Shown: positions 6,601 to 12,513 of the stretch, in pieces | Numbering within the stretch: position 1 is the stretch's first letter | Layout of the letters: each line of letters opens with the position of its first letter | Virus record (IMG/VR): IMGVR_UViG_3300030117_002348 | Location: 1 to 38,250 of that record | DNA: 38,250 nucleotides | Strand: one strand, 5' to 3' | Source of the DNA: a virus | The notes under the pieces: model-generated | What the model was told of the DNA's origin: nothing | The model's input: only the letters and a program-made list of their open reading frames with translations | The model's database searches: none | Translations under genes and position numbers: made by a program

Positions 6601-6726
6601 ACGAAAGTAAGTTGTCCCAAGTGCGACAAGAAAATGACGGTTGTAGTAGATCCATACAAGATATACTGTACAAACCGTGATTGTAAGGACTATACTGTGT
6701 ATAGACAAAAGAAGGCAGGGAAATGA
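6601..6726 (+). CDS. 41-residue zinc ribbon with apparent ACG start
   Basis: An open frame follows the previous stop (TAA 6595-6597) and encodes KVSCPKCDKKMTVVVDPYK then IYCTNRDCKDYTVYRQKK, ending at a TGA that overlaps the next ATG. Cys5, Cys8, Cys23 and Cys28 form a plausible zinc ribbon. There is no ATG, GTG or TTG before Cys5. The only near-start is ACG at 6601, which sits 6 nt after AGAGG (6590-6594), ideal Shine-Dalgarno spacing. The first in-frame ATG (6634) would remove two of the four cysteines. So either ACG is used or a base is wrong. Confidence 0.45.
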   Translation, partial: TKVSCPKCDKKMTVVVDPYKIYCTNRDCKDYTVYRQKKAGK

Positions 6727-7289
6727 AACTACAAGTAGTACGCACACAGTTTGGTAAAGACGCTACAAACGGTATGCTATTTATAGATGGCATGTTTGAG
6801 TGCTTTACATTAGAAGATCAAGAACAAGCAGTGAAGGTAAAATCCGAAACCGCAATACCATTAGGTTCATACAATGTTGTGCTTCGTGCAGAAGGTGGTT
6901 TCAATAAACGCTATGTTGCTAAGTACGGCAATACCTGGCATAAAGGAATGTTGTGGATACAAGACGTGCCAGGATTCGAGTGGATCTTAATACATACAGG
7001 TAACACTGACGAACATACTGCAGGTTGTTTACTTGTTGGTGAAACGCAACAAGACTTAGATAAAGGTAAAGACGGATTTGTTGGTGGTTCAGGCGACGCA
7101 TATAAAAAAATGTATCCTAAAGTAAGAAATGCTTTACAAGCAGGTGATAAAGTTACCATAGAATACACACACATAAACCTCGACGGTGCAGCAGCAGCAC
7201 CTGCAAAGACTTCCGATAACGATAAACTCGATCAGATACTAGAAAAAGTGTCACGTATGGAGACTAAGTTAAGAGGAAGAATTATATAG
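6723..7289 (+). CDS. DUF5675-type putative endolysin
   Basis: 188 residues. Residues 1-140 fit the DUF5675 pattern: 'GMLFIDGMFECFTLEDQ', 'AIPLGSYNVVLR', then the signature 'WILIHTGNTDEHTAGCLLVG' (about 95-114) with a conserved His and Cys, as in L,D-type peptidoglycan hydrolase folds. The family is common in phages and often beside holins, as here. After an Ala/Pro linker (about 155-162) a short helix (DKLDQILEKVSRMETKL) may oligomerise it. Assignment as the lysis enzyme is inference from family and neighbours; enzymatic activity of DUF5675 is not something I can confirm. Confidence 0.6.
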   Translation: MKLQVVRTQFGKDATNGMLFIDGMFECFTLEDQEQAVKVKSETAIPLGSYNVVLRAEGGFNKRYVAKYGNTWHKGMLWIQDVPGFEWILIHTGNTDEHTAGCLLVGETQQDLDKGKDGFVGGSGDAYKKMYPKVRNALQAGDKVTIEYTHINLDGAAAAPAKTSDNDKLDQILEKVSRMETKLRGRII

Positions 7290-7301
7290 ACTGGAGATAA
7301 C

Positions 7302-7493
7302 ATGAGTGATGAACTCAAAGCACTTATAGAAAAAGTTGTTTGGACATTCATTGAAGCATTTGGTTCTGCTTTATTGGTAGGTCCTGCGCTTGACTTAGAT
7401 ATTACAGCGATACAAGCTGCAGCAATTGCAGGTGGTGGATCAGTAATAGTTGTATTAAAAGAGTATGCAAAAAAACAACTCGCAGGTAAGTAA
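7302..7493 (+). CDS. Putative holin
   Basis: 63 residues with a good ribosome-binding site (GGAGATAAC-ATG). A hydrophobic/amphipathic helix at about 12-30 (VVWTFIEAFGSALLVGPAL) and a second at 34-52 (ITAIQAAAIAGGGSVIVVL) end in a basic tail (KEYAKKQLAGK). The 'QTF-EAF-A...DLDI-A-QAAA-AGG' style is typical of short class II-like holins of phages of Gram-positive hosts. It lies 12 nt after the endolysin candidate, forming a lysis pair. Confidence 0.6.
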   Translation: MSDELKALIEKVVWTFIEAFGSALLVGPALDLDITAIQAAAIAGGGSVIVVLKEYAKKQLAGK

Positions 7494-8685
7494 ACTTACT
7501 ACAACCCAACAGGACGTAGCACACAACGAAACAAAAGATACACCTAACCACCCAAATGGTTGGGAACCTGGAGTAGAGTTTAACTATAAAACCAAGACTG
7601 GGACAATAACAACAAGAGCTATGGACAATGCCAGTCCACAGTTTGATGACTTGCTTAGATCGTGGGGATTTGATCCTGAAAAATATTATATTCTAAATGA
7701 CACAATACGTGTAAGCACGTGGGATATGAATTTGGGCAAAGGAGACGTGCAACAAGCATGGGCATACAAAGCACAAATAATTTACAGAGAACATGCACTT
7801 GATCAAGATGATTATGATCGTATATCTAAATGGATACAAACATACAAGCGTAAAGCTAAACCTAAAATAACAAAACCTAAAGCTAGTTTCTTTGTTGCTA
7901 TATCTGATTTGCAATTAGGCAAGCGTGATGGCGGTGGTACAGAAGCTATTGTTAATAGATTTTTAGACAAGATAGATACAGTACGTGATCGTTATAACTT
8001 CTTACGTAAAGCAGGAGTGCAGCTAGATCAGTTAACAGTCGTGGGATTAGGTGACATCGTCGAAGGTTGTGTCGGCTTCTATCCACAAGCAATGGGACCT
8101 AACGGAGTCGAGTTGGATTATCGTAATCAAATGAAACTAGCTAGAAGAATAATAGCTAAAGCATTAGTAGAGTGGTCAAAAGATTTTGATCTAGTAGTTG
8201 TCGGTGCAGTACCAGGAAATCATGGGACTAAAAGAATTGCAAAAGGTATAGCACCTACAGGTGAGATGGATAACTATGACATAGAAGTGTTTGAGCAAAT
8301 AGCAGAAATCTTTGCAGACAAACCACAATACAAACATGTTAAGTTTGTTATACCAGATGAGCCACACTTATCACTAAACGTATGTGGAACAAACATTAGT
8401 TTTACGCATGGTCATTTAAGCACTGGATCTGGCAACATAGAAAACAAAATTATGAACTGGTGGAAGAACCAGACGTTTGGTGGTTTTCATTCAGGTGGAT
8501 CAAGCATTCTTGTTACAGGTCATTACCATCATCATCGTGAAATCAATGATCCTAGAACTTGGATACAAGTACCTAGTCTTGATGAGTCTACATACTTTGA
8601 ACACCAGGCAGGCAAGAAAACTAAACAAGGTGTAATGACTATGGTTGTTGATAAGAATGGACACAACAACAAAGAGATCGTATAA
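7465..8685 (+). CDS. Calcineurin-like metallophosphoesterase
   Basis: 406 residues; ATG at 7465 overlaps the holin 3' end by 29 nt, and the next in-frame ATG would remove about 50 residues. Metallophosphoesterase motifs are in order: 'VAISDLQLGK' (about 145-154, DxQ instead of the usual DxH), 'GLGDIVEG' (about 194), 'VVGAVPGNHG' (about 248), 'ISFTHGHL' (about 312) and 'LVTGHYHHHRE' (about 350). Residues 1-125 form an extra N-terminal domain. Related enzymes act on DNA ends or cyclic/linear phosphodiesters; the substrate cannot be told. A hairpin follows the stop. The DxQ motif and N-terminal domain are as seen in some actinophage homologues, by memory. Confidence 0.65.
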   Translation: MQKNNSQVSKLTTTQQDVAHNETKDTPNHPNGWEPGVEFNYKTKTGTITTRAMDNASPQFDDLLRSWGFDPEKYYILNDTIRVSTWDMNLGKGDVQQAWAYKAQIIYREHALDQDDYDRISKWIQTYKRKAKPKITKPKASFFVAISDLQLGKRDGGGTEAIVNRFLDKIDTVRDRYNFLRKAGVQLDQLTVVGLGDIVEGCVGFYPQAMGPNGVELDYRNQMKLARRIIAKALVEWSKDFDLVVVGAVPGNHGTKRIAKGIAPTGEMDNYDIEVFEQIAEIFADKPQYKHVKFVIPDEPHLSLNVCGTNISFTHGHLSTGSGNIENKIMNWWKNQTFGGFHSGGSSILVTGHYHHHREINDPRTWIQVPSLDESTYFEHQAGKKTKQGVMTMVVDKNGHNNKEIV

Positions 8686-8687
8686 AA

Positions 8688-8729
8688 AAGTAAGCCAGAT
8701 GTGTTCATAACACACACCTGACTTAGCTT
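8688..8729 (+). terminator. Imperfect hairpin after metallophosphoesterase
   Basis: Arms 8688-8704 and 8712-8729 can pair over about 14 positions with two mismatches and a bulge, closed by a short AT-rich loop. It begins 3 nt after the stop codon. The T-run that follows is weak, so this may be a partial terminator or an mRNA-end stabiliser. Confidence 0.35.
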
Positions 8730-8807
8730 TACTCTAATAGAATATGGCGTATTTAATTAGATAAAATACATAATAAACATCTTTTAGATCTTGTCAAGTA
8801 TAAAAGC

Positions 8808-8836
8808 AAAGCGGACTCACAGGTCCGCTTTATTGC
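8808..8836 (+). terminator. Hairpin terminator
   Basis: Perfect 9-bp stem: AAAGCGGAC (8808-8816), loop TCACAG, GTCCGCTTT (8823-8831), followed by ATTGCTT. The flanking A-rich 5' side means it could act in both directions. Marks the end of the lysis operon. Confidence 0.6.
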
Positions 8837-8879
8837 TTATGGAAGGAGTTGTCTTGCGTTATGACACGTAAGATACTCA

Positions 8880-8905
8880 TTGCATACAGTACTGCATGCT
8901 ATAAT
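8880..8905 (+). promoter_or_regulatory. Extended -10 promoter of candidate sRNA
   Basis: TGCTATAAT at 8897-8905 is a perfect extended -10. A TTGCAT at 8880-8885 resembles a -35 but is only 14 nt away, so the -10 alone probably drives it. The predicted start is near 8912, upstream of the two-hairpin region. Confidence 0.5.
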
Positions 8906-8911
8906 TATTGT

Positions 8912-8994
8912 CAAGTCACTTCATTGATCAGGGGTTTCCTCCTTTACCTTGATCCTTGACACCAGGTCATATTACTTCGATCTGGTGTTTTTAG
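8912..8994 (+). ncRNA. Candidate sRNA with anti-Shine-Dalgarno loop
   Basis: A region of about 83 nt bounded by an extended -10 promoter and a hairpin terminator, with no convincing coding content. Hairpin 1 pairs 8926-8933 (GATCAGGG) with 8947-8954 (CCTTGATC), 8 bp with one G-U pair; its 13-nt loop (8934-8946) contains CCTCCTTT at 8938-8945, identical to the anti-Shine-Dalgarno core of the 16S rRNA 3' end. Hairpin 2 is the terminator. C-rich loops that pair with ribosome-binding sites are known in some bacterial regulatory RNAs. A perfect 8-nt complement, AAAGGAGG, lies before the gene at 13911. Function is inference. Confidence 0.4.
8959..8994 (+). terminator. Rho-independent terminator
   Basis: Stem ACACCAGGTC (8959-8968) with GATCTGGTGT (8979-8988), 10 bp including one G-U pair, 10-nt loop, followed directly by a T-run (TTTT plus adjacent T's). 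Ends the candidate sRNA unit. Confidence 0.6.
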
Positions 8995-9002
8995 CAAAAA
9001 TC

Positions 9003-9031
9003 TTTACGATTTTAGATTTATGCTATATAAT
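9003..9031 (+). promoter_or_regulatory. Early operon promoter
   Basis: TTTACG (9003-9008), 17-nt spacer, TATAAT (9026-9031). The predicted start is about 9037-9038, directly at the GGGAGG ribosome-binding site (9038-9043) of the gene at 9049, so the leader is about 11 nt. No terminator is seen between here and 14180, so this promoter may drive the whole early block. Confidence 0.55.
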
Positions 9032-9048
9032 TATATTGGGAGGTAGTA

Positions 9049-9285
9049 ATGACTGCAATTAATACTACGTTTGACGATAACAAAATGTTATCCTCACTTG
9101 CTGAATCAGTAGGTAATACTGGTGTCGGCTTTGTTGTTATATATAAAAACAATCCTAAATATATAGACAGCATAAGTGAATTAAGAAACTGGTTGCGTAA
9201 GAACGGTCTGTACATACATGAGTACCAGATGTTTAATAACATGTTACATTTTGTATTTGTAAGATCAGAACGTGGCGGCGATTAG
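9049..9285 (+). CDS. 78-residue early protein, unknown
   Basis: First gene after the early promoter, ribosome-binding site GGGAGG 5 nt before the ATG. The protein alternates beta-like and helical stretches ('GVGFVVIYKNNPKYIDSISELRNWLRKNGLYIHEYQMFNNMLHFVFVR'), giving a compact alpha/beta look. No recognised motif. Being first in the early operon, it is a candidate host-takeover protein by position only. Confidence 0.5.
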   Translation: MTAINTTFDDNKMLSSLAESVGNTGVGFVVIYKNNPKYIDSISELRNWLRKNGLYIHEYQMFNNMLHFVFVRSERGGD

Positions 9286-9288
9286 TAC

Positions 9289-9507
9289 ATGAACATATTT
9301 ACAAGTCAAAAGGAGATGAAGAAGTGGGCGATAGCTATGGCTAACGCATGTGGTGGACAAGAAGTATCACAAAATTCTATAAAATTAAACAGTCCTAAAC
9401 CAAAAAAAGTAAATGATTTGACCATAAAATTTGTGTCAGATTACAACGCTATGATGAAAATAGCTATGGAAACTATTGCAGATGAAACAAAATTAGAGGA
9501 GGAGTAA
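9289..9507 (+). CDS. 72-residue early protein, unknown
   Basis: 72 residues, 'MNIFTSQKEMKKWAIAMANACGGQ' then a Lys/Asn-rich middle and a helical C-terminus (DYNAMMKIAMETIADETKLEEE). It starts 3 nt after the preceding stop without a strong ribosome-binding site. The C-terminal coding part carries the AGGAGG used by the next ORF. Not recognised. Confidence 0.45.
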   Translation: MNIFTSQKEMKKWAIAMANACGGQEVSQNSIKLNSPKPKKVNDLTIKFVSDYNAMMKIAMETIADETKLEEE

Positions 9508-9569
9508 TGTGGTTTGACGAAGTATTAATGGACGATCTTGATGATGAGTTAGAAGATGTCAGCACCTAG
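9507..9569 (+). CDS. 20-residue acidic peptide
   Basis: Short ORF (MWFDEVLMDDLDDELEDVST) with AGGAGG just upstream and a TAATG overlap with the preceding gene. Eleven of 20 residues are acidic or hydrophobic helix formers. It overlaps the next gene's start by 14 nt. Probably translated; function unknown. Confidence 0.4.
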   Translation: MWFDEVLMDDLDDELEDVST

Positions 9570-9801
9570 TCCACAAGATCGTGACGTAAAAGTAATGTTT
9601 ACTGATCACAGTACACGTGATTACATTATGACTGCAAGTAATATAAAAGAAGCAGAAGAAAAGTTTGACGCAATATTTAATGAGGTTGAGAAAAAAATTA
9701 ATGAGTTGTGTAAAGCAAATAATGTTGGTAAAGTTACTAAAGTCTGGTGTGAATATCACATAGATAAATATCATTATATGACAGAGGAGGAGGATACATA
9801 A
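9556..9801 (+). CDS. 81-residue early protein, unknown
   Basis: 81 residues: a beta start (DRDVKVMFTDHSTRDYIMTASN), a long charged helix (IKEAEEKFDAIFNEVEKKINELCKANN) and a second beta part (VTKVWCEYHIDKYHYM), ending in EEEDT. The GAGGAGGA near the 3' end is the ribosome-binding site of the next gene; stop and start overlap as TAATG. No family recognised. Confidence 0.5.
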   Translation: MSAPSPQDRDVKVMFTDHSTRDYIMTASNIKEAEEKFDAIFNEVEKKINELCKANNVGKVTKVWCEYHIDKYHYMTEEEDT

Positions 9802-10577
9802 TGGCATGGCAAGATGAGTACGATCAAGTAGAAGATAGACTAAAAAAATTTTGGGAAGACAATCCTAACGGTCGTATAGACACAAAGGTTATACATGTAA
9901 ACGCAGATTTTACAAATGCAATACATAGGTGTGAAGTTTACAAAGATATTAATGATGAGTTTCCTGTAGCAACAGGCATAGCACAAGATCAACAAGGACC
10001 AAAAGGTGCAAACCAAACCTCATGGATAGAAAACGGCGAGACGAGTTCAGTAGGCAGAGCTTTGGCGAACTGGAAGTACGCAGCAAAGAAGCGACCATCG
10101 GTCACAGAAATGCAGAAGGTGGAGAACTTGAAGGATACCCAAGTTACCAAGAGTGCAGCACAAACTAGCAATAGCAAAGGTTACACTCCTCCACCATCTG
10201 TACAAAAAAAACTTGATGGTGCAGTACAAGACAGTGATCTTACAGGTAAATCAATAGAAGATAAATTAGAAACTATTGGTGTATCAGTAGATGAGAAGGT
10301 TGTCATAACAAAAGGCACAGTCGAACCAAAGTGTATCAGTTGTGATAGTGAGTTGTGGGACAACAGAATGGACAAAGCTACTGGTAAAATAGGACAAAAT
10401 TATCCTGACTGGAAGTGTAAAAACAGAGAGTGTAAATCAGGTAAGAATGGCACACCACGTGCGTACTATATGGACAGCTACAGTGCTGAACAAAAAGCAC
10501 CAGAAGAGTGGTACATGCCAGAAGTAGTAAAGGCAAAAGATGTCAAAGAAATCAAAGAAGGCGAAGCGCCGTTCTAA
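9801..10577 (+). CDS. Erf/Rad52-like ssDNA-annealing candidate with Zn motif
   Basis: 258 residues. The N-terminal part (1-95) runs 'RLKKFWEDNPNGRIDTKVIHVN', 'CEVYKD...VATGIAQDQQGPKG' and 'SWIENGETSSVGRALANWKYA'. The last motif, E-xETSxxGRALA, is typical of phage recombination proteins of the Erf/Rad52-like type, including many actinophage proteins. A low-complexity linker (about 110-140) leads to a C-terminal domain with CISC (about 174-177) and CKNREC (about 212-217), a likely zinc site, then an acidic tail ending APF, like the tails of ssDNA-binding proteins. A PD-(D/E)XK nuclease and clamp-like gene downstream fit a replication/recombination block. Exact family is uncertain. Confidence 0.5.
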   Translation: MAWQDEYDQVEDRLKKFWEDNPNGRIDTKVIHVNADFTNAIHRCEVYKDINDEFPVATGIAQDQQGPKGANQTSWIENGETSSVGRALANWKYAAKKRPSVTEMQKVENLKDTQVTKSAAQTSNSKGYTPPPSVQKKLDGAVQDSDLTGKSIEDKLETIGVSVDEKVVITKGTVEPKCISCDSELWDNRMDKATGKIGQNYPDWKCKNRECKSGKNGTPRAYYMDSYSAEQKAPEEWYMPEVVKAKDVKEIKEGEAPF

Positions 10578-10623
10578 AAAACATATATACAGAGGTAATC
10601 CTAATTGGGCAGGAGATGATTGA
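10540..10623 (+). CDS. 27-residue basic protein overlapping previous gene
   Basis: ATG at 10540 lies inside the end of the 258-residue gene in a different frame and reads MSKKSKKAKRRSKKHIYRG followed by NPNWAGDD, stopping with a TGATG overlap into the next ORF. AAAGG lies 6-7 nt upstream of the ATG. The basic part shares DNA with the acidic C-terminus of the upstream protein. The intergenic part is fully used and coupling to the next gene is perfect, supporting it as real. Confidence 0.5.
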   Translation: MSKKSKKAKRRSKKHIYRGNPNWAGDD

Positions 10624-10742
10624 TGTTTACAGTAATAATACAATTAACAAGCGGTGGTGAGTTTGTTGACATAGAGTTTGAAAACGCACCTGCACATATA
10701 CCAGTACAAGTTAAAGAGGAGATAGTAGATGGCAAAGAATGA
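10623..10742 (+). CDS. 39-residue early protein
   Basis: 39 residues, MFTVIIQLTSGGEFVDIEFE followed by NAPAHIPVQVKEEIVDGKE; a short beta hairpin-like protein. The start overlaps the preceding stop (TGATG), the end overlaps the next start by 14 nt. An internal AAAGAGGAG serves the next gene. Not recognised. Confidence 0.45.
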   Translation: MFTVIIQLTSGGEFVDIEFENAPAHIPVQVKEEIVDGKE

Positions 10743-10872
10743 AAACGATCCAATTAATCCATTTGATGGTCCAGGAATAAAAGTTGGATCAGAAGAGTTT
10801 AAGAAGATGGTGTTAGATGTAATGATAAATAAACATAACAATCCTGACGAAGACTTTGATCTAACAAAGTGA
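10729..10872 (+). CDS. 47-residue early protein
   Basis: 47 residues, 'MAKNENDPINPFDGPGIKVG' then a helix (SEEFKKMVLDVMINKHNN) and acidic end (PDEDFDLTK). Ribosome-binding site AGAGGAG precedes it. Its stop overlaps the next gene's GTG start (GTGA). Function unknown. Confidence 0.45.
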   Translation: MAKNENDPINPFDGPGIKVGSEEFKKMVLDVMINKHNNPDEDFDLTK

Positions 10873-11186
10873 CGTATAAACCTTTACCAGATTATTTAAC
10901 AATACAACCTAGCAAAATAAATGGTTTAGGTTTGTTTACATTAGTTGACATAAGTAAAGGTGTAAACTTAGGCATGTCTCATATCATAGACTCGCCAACA
11001 TTAGATACTATACGCACACCGCTTGGTGGATTTATTAACCATAGTGACAAACCTAATTTAAAAAAAGTTTTAGATCATAGAAAATATTTTATATACACAA
11101 TCGTTGACATATCAATGGGTAGTGAATTAACATTAAAATACGAATGGTACGAAGTGGAAGGAGAAGACTATGAGTATGCGAGATGA
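10869..11186 (+). CDS. Compact SET-domain protein (putative lysine methyltransferase)
   Basis: 105 residues from a GTG overlapping the previous stop (GTGA). SET motifs appear in order: 'SKINGLGLFTLVDISKG' (15-31), the SAM-binding/catalytic 'GGFINHSDKPNL' (53-64, NHS-x-x-PN), 'KYFIYTIVDISMGSELTLKYEWY' (72-94, the I..G.ELT..Y block with catalytic-type Tyr91/Tyr94). It is close to the minimum SET size and lacks pre- and post-SET zinc regions. Small stand-alone SET proteins are known in some bacteria and phages. The protein substrate cannot be inferred; host chromatin-like or ribosomal proteins are possible. Confidence 0.7.
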   Translation: MTYKPLPDYLTIQPSKINGLGLFTLVDISKGVNLGMSHIIDSPTLDTIRTPLGGFINHSDKPNLKKVLDHRKYFIYTIVDISMGSELTLKYEWYEVEGEDYEYAR

Positions 11187-11445
11187 CATACTACAAATAT
11201 TATCTGATAACGAATGGCATTGTGCAGGAGAACTGTATGAGCTAGGCGTATCAGCACGTAATCGTATATCAGAAATACGACAAGACTTAGGTGAAGATTA
11301 CATACTAGGTGGCGAAGGTACACCATGTAAGATACCTGGACATTTTCACAAAGCAAAGAATTTGTGTATGTACAAACTAAACGATCAAGAAAAAAAACAA
11401 GAGTTATTGAATAGACTTGACAACCAAATTCAGCTACAGTTGTAG
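11170..11445 (+). CDS. Winged-helix-like small protein
   Basis: 91 residues, overlapping the SET gene by 17 nt. 'DDILQILSDNEWHCAGELYELGVSARNRISEIRQDLG' (5-41) reads as a winged-helix: first helix, 'NEWHCAGEL' turn-helix, recognition helix 'ARNRISEIRQDLG', then a wing 'YILGGEGTPC'. A C..H.H..C cluster follows (CKIPGHFHKAKNLC, 52-65), possibly a zinc site. Similar winged-helix proteins in phages sense or regulate DNA. Could be an early transcription regulator. Confidence 0.5.
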   Translation: MSMRDDILQILSDNEWHCAGELYELGVSARNRISEIRQDLGEDYILGGEGTPCKIPGHFHKAKNLCMYKLNDQEKKQELLNRLDNQIQLQL

Positions 11446-11446
11446 T

Positions 11447-11884
11447 ATGAAGGAAGTATTACAGAGTCGCGGCGCTAAAAATGTATGGGCAATGATGGAC
11501 GAATGTAATGGTTTTCTTGAAGCAATAACATACTGTATAGAAGAAGACATGTCAGAAAAGATAGATTTTTTTCCATACGATAGTGCAAGTGAATCTAATC
11601 TTGTTAAGTTAGTGCTGCAAGTAGATCCATCTTTTCCTACTAATCCTGGTCCACACTACGGTGGGGTTAGAGTCGGTATCGTTACTGGCAAAGGTGTTGG
11701 TGAACTTGAAGTCGTACATGATATGTATGATTATTTTAGTTACAACCTTGTATCACGTGGCACACAAATAGATTACGGTAGGTTGCCACGTGTTGATATG
11801 ATCGATTACATAAAATCTATAGCCAAGATTCTTAATACATCTAAAGCATTGAAGGGAAGAAAATTATTTAAGAAAAGGAAATAA
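11447..11884 (+). CDS. 145-residue early protein, unknown
   Basis: The ATG at 11447 lies one base after the preceding stop (11443-11445) and suggests re-initiation; an in-frame TTG at 11417 is an alternative start with 10 more residues. Contents: 'VWAMMDECNGFLEAITYCIEEDM', a beta part 'PHYGGVRVGIVTGKGVGELEVV', and a basic C-terminus (KALKGRKLFKKRK). No recognised motif. It precedes the nuclease gene with a TAATG overlap. Confidence 0.5.
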   Translation: MKEVLQSRGAKNVWAMMDECNGFLEAITYCIEEDMSEKIDFFPYDSASESNLVKLVLQVDPSFPTNPGPHYGGVRVGIVTGKGVGELEVVHDMYDYFSYNLVSRGTQIDYGRLPRVDMIDYIKSIAKILNTSKALKGRKLFKKRK

Positions 11885-12261
11885 TGTCAAAGCAAAAACA
11901 ACAGGGTACAAAGCTAGAAACATTTGTAGCAAAGATGTTAAATGGATCTAGGATTGCGGAAGGTGGTGTCAATGACAAGGGAGATGTGTTATTTAATTGG
12001 AACGGTCAAGACTTTTATGTTGAGTGTAAGGCAAGACAATCGTTAAATGTTACACGTGAGTTAGCTAAATCTATAAAGAAGTCGAAGTCGCAATTTACTG
12101 CACTTGTATGGAAGAGACTTGTAAAAACAGACAAGAGTCGTAGGCAACCAGATGGAGTACCGATCATAGTATGTTTGACATTAGATACTTTTATAGAGAT
12201 TGTAGAATCAAAAATAGGAAATGAATTTTATGAAGATCCGTTTTGGAAAAAATTGCCGTGA
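11884..12261 (+). CDS. PD-(D/E)XK nuclease (Holliday-junction-resolvase-like)
   Basis: 125 residues. Pattern of a small PD-(D/E)XK nuclease: Glu12 in the first helix ('GTKLETFVAKML'), 'AEGGVNDKGDVLF' with Asp34 at the start of the core strand, then 'FYVECKARQ' with Glu47-Cys-Lys49, and a following helix ('ELAKSIKKSKSQ'). Size and order agree with Hjc-type resolvases and VSR-related phage nucleases. A role in recombination or packaging clean-up is likely from its neighbours. Stop and next GTG overlap (GTGA). Confidence 0.6.
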   Translation: MSKQKQQGTKLETFVAKMLNGSRIAEGGVNDKGDVLFNWNGQDFYVECKARQSLNVTRELAKSIKKSKSQFTALVWKRLVKTDKSRRQPDGVPIIVCLTLDTFIEIVESKIGNEFYEDPFWKKLP

Positions 12262-12473
12262 GTCGTACTAATAATATAGATAAAGTAGCAAGACAAACTG
12301 CGATCAACTTGCAGCAACTGATGGCAAAAGTAGATTTTAAGTACAACAGACACCAACCATGTATAGTATGCCATGAGAAATTTGATCATCACATTGATCG
12401 ATTACCATGCGAAGCAGACAACAACAGAAAACAAATAGTGCGGCGCAACCGTTGGAGTAAAGACTTGACTTAA
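12258..12473 (+). CDS. Small Cys/His-rich protein (HNH-like or Zn)
   Basis: 71 residues from GTG at 12258 (GTGA overlap with the nuclease stop); an earlier TTG at 12243 is possible. The core 'RHQPCIVCHEKFDHHIDRLPCEADNN' has a CxxC, a His pair and a third Cys, then basic residues (RKQIVRRNRW). It might be a truncated HNH-like or zinc-ribbon DNA-binding protein. A full HNH motif is not present, so no nuclease activity is claimed. Confidence 0.45.
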   Translation: MSRTNNIDKVARQTAINLQQLMAKVDFKYNRHQPCIVCHEKFDHHIDRLPCEADNNRKQIVRRNRWSKDLT

Positions 12474-12513
12474 ATTATATCTTCGATTAGTTTATATATT
12501 AGGAAGGAGAGTT

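Noticed and set aside
8849-8959. 36-codon ORF behind GGAAGGAG in the lysis/early gap
   Set aside because: Starts with TTG, overlaps the promoter and hairpin 1 of the candidate sRNA and has no protein-like pattern; kept only as an alternative explanation of that region.
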